Below, piece after piece: positions 35,551 to 44,274 of a stretch of 64,000 nt of DNA (its first letter is position 1; every line of letters begins with the position of its first letter). The stretch lies in the NCBI GenBank assembly GCA_030684555.1, contig JAUXVN010000013.1, positions 162,729 through 226,728 on the forward strand, given 5' to 3'. The notes beneath the pieces are model-generated. The model was given only the letters and a program-made list of their open reading frames with translations. It searched no databases and was not told where the DNA came from. The translations under genes and the position numbers were made by a program. The stretch is from Ignavibacteria bacterium (lineage in GTDB: Bacteria > Bacteroidota > Ignavibacteria > Ignavibacteriales > Ignavibacteriaceae).

Positions 35551-35964
35551 TTAATTAAGTTTAAATGTTACTGCCATAGACAACTTAACCTTTAATGGTA
35601 CCCCTTTATTTTTTCCTGCAGAAAACTTACTCTCTTTAATAGCTTTTACAGCTGCTTCATCGCAACCGCCCCCAAGACTTTTGATTACCTTTACATCATC
35701 AACTCCGCCATTTTCGTTTACGTAAATTAGCAGATAAACTTTCCCTTCGATGTTTGTTCTTTTAGCTATTTCGGGATAAACTATTTTTTTAAAGACTCCG
35801 GCTATACCCCCGACCGGCTCCGGCATAACTTCCGCAAAAGCAGCATACGCTTCATCTTGCATTAAATAAGTTCCCGGAAAGTGAGGTTTTGCTATTAAAT
35901 TAAATTCAATAATAAGAAGGAAGAATATTATTGATAGGGATGTGATTGTTTTTTTTGCTTTCAT
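35551..35964 (-). CDS. TonB C-terminal domain protein
   Basis: This 137-residue protein has an N-terminal membrane helix or signal (residues about 7-24) and a TonB C-terminal domain (about 60-137): YPEIAKRTNIEGKVYLLIYV, then DDVKVIKSLGGGCDEAAVKAI and FSAG in place of the usual FxPA. The long proline-rich linker of classic TonB is missing, so it could be secreted rather than spanning the periplasm. No exbB/exbD pair lies beside it; those genes are at 58.9-60.0 kb. Its role in energy transduction is uncertain. Confidence 0.78.
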   Translation of the reverse strand: MKAKKTITSLSIIFFLLIIEFNLIAKPHFPGTYLMQDEAYAAFAEVMPEPVGGIAGVFKKIVYPEIAKRTNIEGKVYLLIYVNENGGVDDVKVIKSLGGGCDEAAVKAIKESKFSAGKNKGVPLKVKLSMAVTFKLN

Positions 35965-36110
35965 GTGTCGCTCCTTGACGTTTTTATCCTTTTAAAAATT
36001 TCCTTACAACTCATTATCGTATTTTGAGTAAAAAAGTTAAACGATAGGAGTAAGATTTATAAAAATTTGTTTGCGGGTTTTATAAAGATGTGTGTTTCGA
36101 ATGTATTAAC

Positions 36111-36136
36111 GGGATTGTGAAGACATTCACAATCCC
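36111..36136 (-). terminator. Perfect hairpin downstream of the porin gene
   Basis: GGGATTGTGAA and TTCACAATCCC form a perfect 11-bp stem on a 4-base loop, 15 bases past the stop of the minus-strand porin gene. It lacks a T-run, so it may protect the 3' end of the mRNA rather than terminate alone. Confidence 0.55.
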
Positions 36137-36150
36137 ATATAATTGAGGGT

Positions 36151-37179
36151 TTAGAATCTTGTCTGAAGTTCCAGAATCAGTTTGTCCGGGTTTTTGGTGA
36201 CACCATCTTTGTAGTTAAATTTTTCATAATTAACTCTAAATCTGGCAAAGTTTATTTTTGCAAATTCGAAAGAAAGCCCTACTGTAATTCTACCAATTTC
36301 ATTATCAACAATATTCGAATTGGGGTCGTACATTTCGTATCGAACAGCAGGAATAACTTCCTTAATTAAATTTCCGGGGAAAGGAAAACTATATGTTGCA
36401 AAAACAAAATAGGAGTTTGATTTTAAATCAGATCCGGAGGTTTTTGAGTTTTTTCCTCCATATTCACCATCAACCAACAATTTTCCAATTTTATAAGCAA
36501 GACTGAAGTTCATAAAATTAACTGCATAACCTTGAACTTTTGCACCATAATAATTTCCGGCAATCGCCAGATCTTTAATTGGTGATACTACCGCTCTAAA
36601 GGTATAATCTGTTGATTTATCATTTTCTGATTTATTCAATCCCGAGCCATTAAATGAGCCTGCAATTAACTCTGTTTTAAAAGGAACATTAAAATTATAA
36701 CCGATGGAGAGACCAATATCTCTGATAGAAGGAGAAACATTTGTTGATAAAGGGCGGTTAGCAAATTCGGCATTCTGGTCTGAGCTTAAATTATCGGTAC
36801 TAAAAGGAACTTTGAATTGCCCTGCAGATATTTCCAAATTTTTAATTGGTTTAAATACAGCCGCAGCATCCAGCATAACATCCGAAAAATTTGCTGTAGC
36901 ACCGGTGAGGAATTTTTCTCCTGCCGCAGTAGTTCCCGATGTGGTTTTTAGTGAACCTAATCTTGTGAAGTCAAATAAGAATTTGTAAGCGGCATAATCA
37001 TTCACATAACCGTTAATACCTAATCGAGCCTGTTTTACAAGATACTGTCCTTGTCCTTTTGCAAAATCAGTTTGATGCCATGCTCTCACATAACCTGAAA
37101 ATTTAGGGGCATAGTCGGGATTATTTTGTGCAAAACCCATAAATCCTAAAACAGCTAAAATGAGTAATGATTTTTTCAT
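36151..37179 (-). CDS. OprO/OprP-type outer-membrane porin
   Basis: This 342-residue exported protein has a signal peptide (residues 1-17) and a beta-barrel pattern of alternating hydrophobic residues. The start KFSGYVRAWHQTDFAKGQGQYLVKQARLGINGYV matches the phosphate-selective porin OprO/P family at residues about 26-60, and AAVFKPIKNLEISAGQFKVPFS, NRPLS and RDIGLSIGY are further landmarks. The end is ILELQTRF, with a terminal Phe as in outer-membrane proteins. Substrate selectivity cannot be assigned. Between it and the receptor gene upstream are two palindromes of the dispersed family. Confidence 0.82.
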   Translation of the reverse strand: MKKSLLILAVLGFMGFAQNNPDYAPKFSGYVRAWHQTDFAKGQGQYLVKQARLGINGYVNDYAAYKFLFDFTRLGSLKTTSGTTAAGEKFLTGATANFSDVMLDAAAVFKPIKNLEISAGQFKVPFSTDNLSSDQNAEFANRPLSTNVSPSIRDIGLSIGYNFNVPFKTELIAGSFNGSGLNKSENDKSTDYTFRAVVSPIKDLAIAGNYYGAKVQGYAVNFMNFSLAYKIGKLLVDGEYGGKNSKTSGSDLKSNSYFVFATYSFPFPGNLIKEVIPAVRYEMYDPNSNIVDNEIGRITVGLSFEFAKINFARFRVNYEKFNYKDGVTKNPDKLILELQTRF

Positions 37180-37298
37180 GATTTATCCTTGTTTATAATT
37201 AGTCAATGAAACTTATAATTTTTTGAAATCTAATTTACTCACGTTACACAAAACTTACTAAATAAGGTTTTGATTTTAAAATTTCATTGCCAAGCAAG

Positions 37299-37318
37299 GG
37301 AACGATCGCGACCGTTCC
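37299..37318. repeat. Dispersed 20-bp palindrome, copy 3 (one change)
   Basis: GGAACGATCGCGACCGTTCC differs from the perfect palindrome at 25480 by one base. It lies in the 292-base gap between the porin and receptor genes and pairs with copy 4. Confidence 0.8.
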
Positions 37319-37373
37319 TTTTTGAATAATCAAACAGACAAAATAAATTCATGTATAATTATTAGAAATGCAT

Positions 37374-37393
37374 GGAACGGTCTCGACCGTTCC
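37374..37393. repeat. Dispersed 20-bp palindrome, copy 4 (one change)
   Basis: GGAACGGTCTCGACCGTTCC differs by one base from the perfect form and is followed by CTACATTATT. Together with copy 3 it encloses 55 bases of AT-rich DNA with no gene. Confidence 0.8.
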
Positions 37394-37471
37394 CTACATT
37401 ATTACAGTAATTTATTTTCCGATTAAAAATTAACTAAAGCAGCAATGAAGACCAACCTCACTATGATTGAA

Positions 37472-38992
37472 CTATTTTCTTAATAGATTCGTCCGTTTTG
37501 ATTGTGATTTATTCTGATTATTAATAACAAATCTCCCAACCATTTCTTGAAGGTTATTTGTTAGTTGATTCAAGTCTTCTGCAGCGGTCGCAATTTGCTG
37601 AATTCCGGAAGCAGATTCCTGAGTAACCCTTGAAATCGATTCAATATTTTTACTTATTTGTTCGGCTGCAGAAGATTGTTCTTCGCTTGCGGCGGCAACT
37701 TGAGAAATATCATCAACCACTTCGCTGGAACTTGTAATAATTTGATTTAATGCCGACTCTGCTCTTTGTGCAAGTTGTTTTCCCGAATTAACTTCTTGTG
37801 AACCCTTTTCCATTGAATAGACGGCGTTTTCGGTATCGGTTTGAATTTTCTTAATCATCTGAGCAATTTCTTTTGTTGCCTTTGTGGTTCGTTCGGCTAA
37901 TTTTCTTACTTCATCAGCAACAACAGCAAAACCGCGTCCTTGTTCACCTGCTCTGGCAGCTTCGATTGCTGCATTAAGTGCTAAAAGATTTGTCTGATCT
38001 GCAATGTCATCAATCACTTGAACAATTTCCCCAATTTTGTCACTACTTGTTCCAAGTTCCTTCACCATATCAGCCGCTTGAATAACGACCTCAGCAATTC
38101 GGTTCATTCCATTTATAGTATCATTCACCACACTTCCGCCATCACGGGCTATATTTCCCGATTCTTTGGCGGCTTCAGATGCACGGGTAACGTTTGTTGA
38201 AGTTTCAATTATCGTTTTAGTCATTTGTTCAACAGCTACTGCTACTTCAGCGGTTTGACGGGTTTGTTCTTGAGCACCCAAAGCCATTTCATCACTACTT
38301 GCAGAAATTTGAGATGATGCGCTTGCTGTAGCGTGAACAGCCTCGGTAACCTGAATTATCATTGCCTGCATATTAGCAACTACACTATTAAAGCCATTAA
38401 ACAATGAACCGATAACATCATCTTTTTCTTTTTCTACTCGAACTGTTAAATCTCCGTTTGCAAGTCTATCCATATTTTGAAGTAACAATTGAACATTGCG
38501 CATTAAATATTCTTGCTCTGCTTTTGTTTTATTTTCGGTTATTAGAATAGCATTTTCAACTGACAACATTGAGGCGAGAAATTGACCGTGCATTCCGGTG
38601 GACTGAAGTTTTCGAAAGAATTTCCCCTGACTCATGTATTCAACTGTCGTCTTCATTTCACGAGTAAAAGCTTCTAATTGATCTAAAACATCATTTAATG
38701 TCCATGCGAGTACTCCTAATTCAGTTGATTCATTAATATTGGTAACACGTCCGTCAAATTTCCCTTCACCTATTTCCCGGGCGAGTGAAATAATTCCGGG
38801 CAGTAATTCAACTTGAGCGGAGATTTTTTTCAAACCATAATAGATTAATATGAATTGAAGAGAAATGAAAACTACAACTTCAAGCCACACTGAAAAATTG
38901 AAAAGTTTAGAAATTATTAATATTGTAATCGAAAGAGTTACAACATAAATCAGTAATCTTTTAATATCATAAACTAAGGACGAATTCTTCAT
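37472..38992 (-). CDS. CetA/Aer-like receptor signalling subunit (membrane, no periplasmic domain)
   Basis: This 506-residue protein has two membrane helices joined by a very short loop (residues about 11-32 and 35-53), so there is no periplasmic sensor. A HAMP-like region with GKFDGRV follows, then a cytoplasmic linker and a methyl-accepting signalling hairpin with [19 protein letters not shown]. This is the build of Aer and of CetA, which get their signal from a PAS domain. A separate PAS gene lies directly upstream and overlaps it by 26 bases. A strong GGGGG ribosome site lies 8 bases before its ATG. Energy or redox taxis is inferred. Confidence 0.88.
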   Translation of the reverse strand: MKNSSLVYDIKRLLIYVVTLSITILIISKLFNFSVWLEVVVFISLQFILIYYGLKKISAQVELLPGIISLAREIGEGKFDGRVTNINESTELGVLAWTLNDVLDQLEAFTREMKTTVEYMSQGKFFRKLQSTGMHGQFLASMLSVENAILITENKTKAEQEYLMRNVQLLLQNMDRLANGDLTVRVEKEKDDVIGSLFNGFNSVVANMQAMIIQVTEAVHATASASSQISASSDEMALGAQEQTRQTAEVAVAVEQMTKTIIETSTNVTRASEAAKESGNIARDGGSVVNDTINGMNRIAEVVIQAADMVKELGTSSDKIGEIVQVIDDIADQTNLLALNAAIEAARAGEQGRGFAVVADEVRKLAERTTKATKEIAQMIKKIQTDTENAVYSMEKGSQEVNSGKQLAQRAESALNQIITSSSEVVDDISQVAAASEEQSSAAEQISKNIESISRVTQESASGIQQIATAAEDLNQLTNNLQEMVGRFVINNQNKSQSKRTNLLRK

Positions 38993-39485
38993 AAGACTTT
39001 CCCCCTTTCGATAAAATAGACATTAAATATTCTGTTGAAGCTGAAATTGCATCCCTGGTACCTGAACGTCTTTCAATATCAACCATTTCTTTATATAAAT
39101 CTGAAACAGCTCTCACTGCGGTTGATTTTGGTTTTCTTCTTACTGAGTAATGACCTATTATACTATTATTTTCATCTAAAGAAGCTGTAACATTAGCGAT
39201 AACCCAATAAGCGGAACCGTCTTTGCTCATATTTTTAACATATGCAAAAATTTCCTTTTTCTGACCTATTGTTCCCCATAGCAATTTAAATATTGATCTG
39301 GGCATATCCGGGTGTCTAATAATATTGTGCTGTGAACCGAGCAATTCTTTTTCTGTATACTTTGCATACTCAATAAAAATTTTATTACAGTAGGTGATGA
39401 GTCCTTTGGAGTCGGTTTTTGAGACGATAAAGTCTTCCTCTCGCAGTTCAAAAACTTTGTTGTTCGGTGAAACCTTATATTTCAT
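38967..39485 (-). CDS. Aer/CetB-like PAS sensor protein
   Basis: This protein of about 172 residues is a single PAS domain close to that of Aer: [38 protein letters not shown] and [16 protein letters not shown]. In Aer this domain binds FAD and senses redox state. The C-terminal helix (residues about 125-170) could contact the partner receptor. I chose the ATG at 39485, which has AGGAAA 8 bases upstream; an earlier ATG at 39548 would extend into the insertion element. It overlaps the receptor gene at 38992, so the two form a split Aer like CetB and CetA of Campylobacter. Confidence 0.85.
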   Translation of the reverse strand: MKYKVSPNNKVFELREEDFIVSKTDSKGLITYCNKIFIEYAKYTEKELLGSQHNIIRHPDMPRSIFKLLWGTIGQKKEIFAYVKNMSKDGSAYWVIANVTASLDENNSIIGHYSVRRKPKSTAVRAVSDLYKEMVDIERRSGTRDAISASTEYLMSILSKGGKSYEEFVLSL

Positions 39486-39528
39486 AAATATTTCCTTGAA
39501 TAATGAAATGAATAGACTAATTGTCATG

Positions 39529-39586
39529 TAGCATAACATCGTAGACAAATCTTAACAATCACAAGTGTAGCACAACATCATAGACA
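39529..39586. repeat. Left-end repeats of the IS481-like element
   Basis: Two copies of a 19-base unit, TAGCATAACATCGTAGACA at 39529 and TAGCACAACATCATAGACA at 39568, lie 39 bases apart in direct orientation. They are likely transposase binding sites. Confidence 0.7.
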
Positions 39587-39651
39587 AAGGGACTTCAACT
39601 CCCTATAGGGAGTTTTTAACAGTCCCAAAATAGCAGGACACCGTTTACACT

Positions 39652-40815
39652 TCATTTCATGGTGATCATATACCTAAAACTTGCTACCACGGTATCATCT
39701 TGATAGACAAGTAATTGATGTATCTTGATGCAAATAATTGCTCTAACATAGCTGTAGACTACTTCTTTCGGCAGCTCAAATAGTTCTCCAAAAACATCAA
39801 GTTTTCTATCACTACGAATAAACCGTACCAGGATTATCTCACCTTCATCAATCGGTGGATATTGCTTCGGTAGTTCGTAATTCTTGGCTAACAACGGTTT
39901 ATAGCTAATGCGGGAAAATTCATCCAAAGGAGTCTTGTTTCCAATAGCTTGATAATGATAATACTTGTTATGAAAATCTTCAAACTCTTTGGCTCCTGTA
40001 AGCATACTCTCATAATCTGTAAATATCTTTTTTCTGAAAAACTTTTTATCGAACGTATCATTAAATTTTTCAATTACACCGTTTCTCCAAGGCTCTCGCT
40101 GAGGAATAAAAATCACGGTAACTCGCTGTGACAACGCAAATTTTATTATTTCTCCAAAACTATGAGGATATCCATTACTTCCACGAAAGGATAATTCATT
40201 ATCCATTTGCAGATAGTCAGGTATCCCAAATCCTTGCCAAAAGCGGATCAAACAAGCAATGACATGTTCTGCTGCTTTGCCTTTTACCGGATTTACTTCA
40301 ACGCAATGGCTATCGACATCCATAATATTAAGCCAATAAATTCTCCCGTAATTTTTTATGTAACGTGGTCCAACAAAATCCATTTGTTGAACTTTGCAGT
40401 AATCACCACAAGGATACTCGATGTTTTTTCTTTTTCTTCTCTCCGGTTCTCGTTTAAGTTTATTCCGTTGAATAACTCTGTTAATTGTCCATACTTTGGG
40501 AGGCGTTTCTCCTAATTGCTGAAACTCCCACTGAATACTGATTGCGCCAATTTGTCCCGACTTGTCGGGATGTCTTCTCTAATTGCTTCCTTACTGCTAT
40601 AATTTTTGTTTCTATCTCTGCTGCAATTTTTTTTTACTTTGCTTTGGTCTCCGACTCTCGTCTTCGTACCAACTTCCCAGAGGTTCTTCTTTATAACGGT
40701 TATACCATTTGTATGTCCAGGCTCGACTTCGTTTCATTGTTTTTGAAATCAAAGTTACATTTTCTTCTGAGAGTAGCAAGCGTATTGCTTCTTTTCTCTT
40801 TTCTATCTCGTTCAT
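39652..40815 (-). pseudogene. Disrupted IS481-type transposase
   Basis: From the ATG at 40815 the reading frame gives a helix-turn-helix region ending GSWYEDESRRPKQSKKK, then meets a stop after a run of nine A. One base back, the other frame continues the protein (IAAEIETKIIAVRKQLEKT) until a TCCCGAC-TT-GTCGGGA hairpin (40555-40570), after which the original frame resumes with QIGAISIQWEFQQLGE and an intact catalytic core: QQMDFVGPRY, LQMDNELSFRG and WRNGVIEKFND. Two frame changes are therefore needed. The A-run could allow ribosomal slippage, but the hairpin looks like an insertion, so I call it a pseudogene. The last 243 residues alone form an open frame. Confidence 0.8.
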
Positions 40816-40860
40816 CTTTTCTCCTTTTTTAAGAAGAAAATTAATCAATCAGCCCTCATT

Positions 40861-40941
40861 TGTAAACGATGTCATGCTACAGTTCTATCATTAAACTGTA
40901 AACGATGTCATGCTATTTTTTCTGTCTACGATGTTATGCGA
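40861..40941. repeat. Right-end repeats of the IS481-like element
   Basis: Two identical units TGTAAACGATGTCATGCTA (40861 and 40897) precede the terminal unit TGTCTACGATGTTATGC (40923), all inverted relative to the left end. Spacing is 36 and 26 bases. From 40942 to 41168 I see only AT-rich sequence, presumably the promoter of the next gene. Confidence 0.7.
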
Positions 40942-41168
40942 TTTATCAACTAGTTAGTAGCTTGTTTGTAAGTTAGGGACTACATACGTTTACATAATAA
41001 ATTTAATAATATAATGAATTCCTACGATTCAACTTCATTTTGCTCTTTTAAGTTAATAAATATTTTAGTTAACATTCTTTTCAAATACCAGCTAAATACT
41101 CATAACCACTCACCGTAATATTCAATTTAGGCTAAGTATTTATTTTGTATTTTTATTTGAGGTTTAAA

Positions 41169-41771
41169 GTGAAAAAGTTCTATAAGGTTTCTCTAATTCT
41201 ACTTGCTTTGTCAATTTTAGTTTTTAATGGTTGCGAAGATAAAACAACAGATCCACCCGCAGTTGACAATAATTTTACATTTGCAAAAGTTGGAAATAAA
41301 TGGACATATAAAGTGACTTCCGAAAGTCATATTTCAGATATGACGCAGGAAATTATCAAAGATATGGGAAATCATATTTATAAAGTTGAAACAATTTATC
41401 AAGGTGCTTCTTTCGGAACCGTATATCTATTTTGGTATGTTAACGGTGAGGAAATTAGCTTCAACTCTGATTCAACAGGTATTAGTAAAAACTTCATGTT
41501 TGATAGTTCAACGGAAGTGAATAAAACCTATATGTCAATTGTTGAATATAGCCCATTTTTGCAAAGAGGTGATACAGTCTATGCGAAAATACTTTCTCTT
41601 GATGAATCAGTTACAGTTCCTGCCGGGACATTTAGTTGTATCAAAATCCAAGTTTGGGGAGGAACTACTTCCTCAATGTCTGAATCGATGGTTTATTTCA
41701 ACCGAAAAGTTGGACAAATAAAACAAACGAGTGCACAAATGAATTTGGAATTGAAATTAAAGAATTTTTAA
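41169..41771 (+). CDS. Hypothetical lipoprotein
   Basis: This protein of about 200 residues starts best at the GTG at 41169, which has GAGG 8 bases upstream and opens directly onto the signal VKKFYKVSLILLALSILVFNGC. The cysteine after FNG is a likely lipid-attachment site. The rest is beta-rich, with FAKVGNKWTYKV and VPAGTFSCIKIQVW, as seen in uncharacterised lipoproteins of Bacteroidota and Ignavibacteria. No enzymatic motif is seen. It is not obviously in an operon; a large inverted repeat follows it. Confidence 0.7.
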   Translation: MKKFYKVSLILLALSILVFNGCEDKTTDPPAVDNNFTFAKVGNKWTYKVTSESHISDMTQEIIKDMGNHIYKVETIYQGASFGTVYLFWYVNGEEISFNSDSTGISKNFMFDSSTEVNKTYMSIVEYSPFLQRGDTVYAKILSLDESVTVPAGTFSCIKIQVWGGTTSSMSESMVYFNRKVGQIKQTSAQMNLELKLKNF

Positions 41772-41803
41772 TTAATTATTTAATTTTAGTTAATTAATTA
41801 TCT

Positions 41804-41873
41804 AGCAAAACTGTTAATAATGAATTTACTGTGAAGGTAAAACAATTCTTTCTTTATTATTAACAGTTTTGCT
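41804..41873. repeat. 18-bp perfect inverted repeat with 34-base loop
   Basis: AGCAAAACTGTTAATAAT (41804-41821) and its exact reverse complement (41856-41873) flank a loop that itself contains TTTAC/GTAAA. It lies between the lipoprotein and phenylalanine hydroxylase genes. It may be a terminator or a small mobile palindrome; there is no T-run after it. Confidence 0.6.
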
Positions 41874-42042
41874 TAAATATTTCATTTCAAAAAATATTTA
41901 CGTCTTCAGATCAATCCTTTATGCAGATATATTAAATATTCTTTTCCCTGATCGTCTTAATGCCAATCACTTAGGTTTGATTTCTTTTCAATTATCTTTA
42001 ACTTTCAACCAATAAAACCAATCTTACCATAAAGAGGCATCA

Positions 42043-42861
42043 ATGGAAAATTTGAAAAATGAGAATCAATTTAAAACTGCTTATGAAAAAGCAGCGGAAG
42101 AAGGAATTGATCCACGCTGTATTCCTCAAAAATTGATTGAATCAGTTCCCGAAGGGGATTCAATCGATTACCCAAATTATTGCTCGGAAGACCAGGAGAC
42201 ATGGCAAATCCTCTATTCAAAACAAATAGAATTATTACAAGGCAGAGTCTGTAAAGAGTATCTTGATGGAGCTGCCCTAATGAGGTTTTCAGAAAACAAA
42301 ATACCATCACTTAAAGTTCTTAGTTCAATTTTAAAACAAACTTCAAATTGGGCTGTTGCGAGAGTCCCAGGACTTATACATGAAGAGAATTTTTTTGAGT
42401 TTTTAAGAAGAAGAGTCTTTCCATCAACTGATTATATTAGGGGGAGACATGAAATAGATTACACACCAGCTCCGGATCTTTTCCATGATATTTTTGGACA
42501 TATGCCATTGTTGACAAATAAAAATTTCGCAAATTTTTATGAAATGTTCGGCAAAGCAGCTTTAAACGCCAAAGCTGAACAGCACATTTTTCTTGAGAGA
42601 TTTCACTGGTTCACAGTTGAATTCGGTTTAATTAAACAACCGGAAGGTAACAAAATTTATGGAGCGGGAATAATCTCATCGAAAAATGAAGTTCAACATG
42701 CTTTATCTAATGAAGTAAAAGTAATTCCGTTTGACCCTGAGAAAATAATAAAACAAGAATATGAAGTATGGCACTTACAGCCGCTTCTCTTCGTTATCGA
42801 CTCATTCGAACAACTCGAAGAGGGATTTAAAGAATGGATTCAAAAAGAAGGTTTAATTTAA
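42043..42861 (+). CDS. phhA: Phenylalanine 4-monooxygenase
   Basis: This tetrahydropterin- and iron-dependent enzyme converts phenylalanine to tyrosine. The 272-residue protein has the family core: VPGLIHEENFFEFL, RRRVFPSTDYIRG, TPAPDLFHDIFGHMPLL with the two iron histidines, and FHWFTVEFGL with the glutamate ligand. The length is typical of bacterial single-domain enzymes. It is followed, after peroxiredoxins, by genes for a pterin cofactor (PTPS, folE, SDRs), which fits its need for a reduced pterin. Its start has AAAGAGG upstream. Confidence 0.95.
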   Translation: MENLKNENQFKTAYEKAAEEGIDPRCIPQKLIESVPEGDSIDYPNYCSEDQETWQILYSKQIELLQGRVCKEYLDGAALMRFSENKIPSLKVLSSILKQTSNWAVARVPGLIHEENFFEFLRRRVFPSTDYIRGRHEIDYTPAPDLFHDIFGHMPLLTNKNFANFYEMFGKAALNAKAEQHIFLERFHWFTVEFGLIKQPEGNKIYGAGIISSKNEVQHALSNEVKVIPFDPEKIIKQEYEVWHLQPLLFVIDSFEQLEEGFKEWIQKEGLI

Positions 42862-42937
42862 ATTGTGCATATTTGGAACTATAAAAATAAATTATTGTTA
42901 AGTTTGTTAGTTATTTAATCAAAAATATGGAGAAAAA

Positions 42938-43411
42938 ATGTCAGTTACAGAAGGTTCAGCAGCCCCCGATTTCACATTAAAAAATCAAAATGCAGAAGAT
43001 GTAACTTTAAGTTCATTTAAAGGTAAAAATGTTGTCTTATTATTCTTTCCCTTTGCAAATACAGCGACTTGTACAAAAGAGATGTGTACATTCCGTGACG
43101 AGTTGAGTATTTATAAAGATTTAGATGCGCAAGTTCTTGGAATTAGTGTTGATAGTCCCTTTTCTTTGAAAATGTGGGATGAGAAGAATAATTATGGATT
43201 TCCTCTTCTCAGCGATTTTAACAAAGAAGTATCAACTGCTTATGGTTGCCTTTTTGAATCATTTGTCCCGGCAAAATATGATTATAAAGGTGTTTCAAAA
43301 AGATCTGCTTTTGTCATAAATGCAGAAGGTATTGTAACATACGCCGAGATTTTGGAAAGTCCTGGAGACGAACCAAATTACGAAAAAGTTCAACAAGCAC
43401 TTAAAGGTTAA
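42938..43411 (+). CDS. Peroxiredoxin (AhpE/AhpC-TSA type)
   Basis: This 157-residue thiol peroxidase has the peroxidatic cysteine in FPFANTATCTKEMCTF, with Arg-containing FRDEL downstream and a thioredoxin fold (APDFTLKNQ, LLFFPF). A second cysteine four residues on suggests a CX4C active site like the BCP/AhpE group. It reduces peroxides using a thiol donor not encoded here. It is separated from phhA by 76 bases, and its stop overlaps the rhodanese ATG by one base. Confidence 0.9.
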   Translation: MSVTEGSAAPDFTLKNQNAEDVTLSSFKGKNVVLLFFPFANTATCTKEMCTFRDELSIYKDLDAQVLGISVDSPFSLKMWDEKNNYGFPLLSDFNKEVSTAYGCLFESFVPAKYDYKGVSKRSAFVINAEGIVTYAEILESPGDEPNYEKVQQALKG

Positions 43412-43728
43412 TGAAAAGTTTAAGTCCGACCGAAGCAATTGAGTTAATTAATTCGGATGATGGCGTTAGAATTGTCGATGTGAGGGAGAAGTGGGAATAT
43501 GACATTGTCCGTCTTCCTCACTCTGAATTAATGTCTTTAAGTAATTTTCAAAAACATATTTCAAATCTTAACCCTGAAGAAATAATACTTGTTTATTGCC
43601 ATCAAGGTGTGAGGAGTTTAAGTGTGTGTAAATATCTAGAGTCCAACGGATTTATAAATATTATTAATCTTTCCGGCGGTATTAACGCATGGACTGATGA
43701 AGTTGACCAAAATATGCCAAGGTATTAA
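43411..43728 (+). CDS. Rhodanese-like domain protein
   Basis: This single rhodanese domain of 105 residues has the start IVDVREKWEYDIVRLPHS and the active-site loop VYCHQGVRSLSVCKYL, in which the catalytic Cys is followed by HQGVRS. It may carry persulfide sulfur. It starts at the last base of the peroxiredoxin stop codon (TAATG-type overlap), so the two are translationally coupled. The combination suggests thiol or sulfur redox handling; the substrate is unknown. Confidence 0.87.
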   Translation: MKSLSPTEAIELINSDDGVRIVDVREKWEYDIVRLPHSELMSLSNFQKHISNLNPEEIILVYCHQGVRSLSVCKYLESNGFINIINLSGGINAWTDEVDQNMPRY

Positions 43729-43796
43729 TAACTTTTTTTTTGATCGAAATTAAAGTCATTTATTTTTTAAGATAAAAGATTTAAGAAAGGTTCTAA

Positions 43797-44252
43797 ATGT
43801 TACAAGTTGGTAAAAAAGCACCAGCGTTTTCACTAAGAGATCAAAACGGTGAAAAGAAATCGTTAAAAGATTATTTAGGAAAAAAGGTTGTACTTTATTT
43901 CTATCCAAAAGATAATACTTCGGGCTGTACAAAAGAAGCTTGTAGTTTTAATGATAATCTTCCATCATTTGAAAATATTGATGCTGTGATTATTGGAATA
44001 AGCCCTGATTCAGTCCCATCACATAAGAAATTTGTTGATAAATATAATCTTAACTTTTTACTTCTCGCAGATGATGAAAAAAAAGTTGTAGACGCTTACG
44101 GTGTTTGGAAAGAAAAAAGTATGTATGGCAGAAAATATATGGGTGTAGAGAGAACGACTTGCATCATTGATGAGTCAGGAAAAATTACTCATATCTTCAA
44201 CAAAGTTAAAGTTGAAGGTCACACAAATGAAATCTTAAATTCATTGAAATAA
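43797..44252 (+). CDS. bcp: Thioredoxin-dependent thiol peroxidase, BCP/PrxQ type
   Basis: This 151-residue peroxiredoxin has APAFSLRDQNGEKKSL and the classic PrxQ active site YPKDNTSGCTKEACSFND, with peroxidatic and resolving cysteines five residues apart. It is 68 bases after the rhodanese gene and 22 bases before the PTPS gene. It reduces hydroperoxides, which would protect oxidation-sensitive reduced pterins made by the genes downstream; that link is inference. Confidence 0.92.
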   Translation: MLQVGKKAPAFSLRDQNGEKKSLKDYLGKKVVLYFYPKDNTSGCTKEACSFNDNLPSFENIDAVIIGISPDSVPSHKKFVDKYNLNFLLLADDEKKVVDAYGVWKEKSMYGRKYMGVERTTCIIDESGKITHIFNKVKVEGHTNEILNSLK

Positions 44253-44274
44253 AAAATCCAAAGTTGAAACAATC

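Larger units (their letters stand above)
39529..40941. mobile_element. IS481-like insertion sequence with multiple terminal repeats
   Basis: The ends carry inverted copies of GCATAACATCGTAGACA (39531-39547 and, reversed, 40923-40939). Inside are related 19-base units at 39568-39586, 40861-40879 and 40897-40915, giving five binding-site-like repeats. The gene inside is a DDE transposase of the IS481 type, now broken. No clear target duplication could be seen, so exact ends are approximate. It lies between the PAS gene and a lipoprotein gene and does not appear to have cut either. It is the only insertion element in the window. Confidence 0.8.

Noticed and set aside
39652..40383. Transposase C-terminal half as a separate intact gene
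   Set aside because: Its frame continues upstream without a start and matches only the catalytic half of an IS481 transposase; better as part of a broken gene.
39520..40950. Target-site duplication of the insertion element
   Set aside because: The bases just outside the ends do not match, so exact ends stay approximate.
43411..43728. Arsenate reductase or phosphatase role for the rhodanese domain
   Set aside because: The active-site loop CHQGVRS fits a sulfurtransferase, not a Cdc25 or ArsC site.
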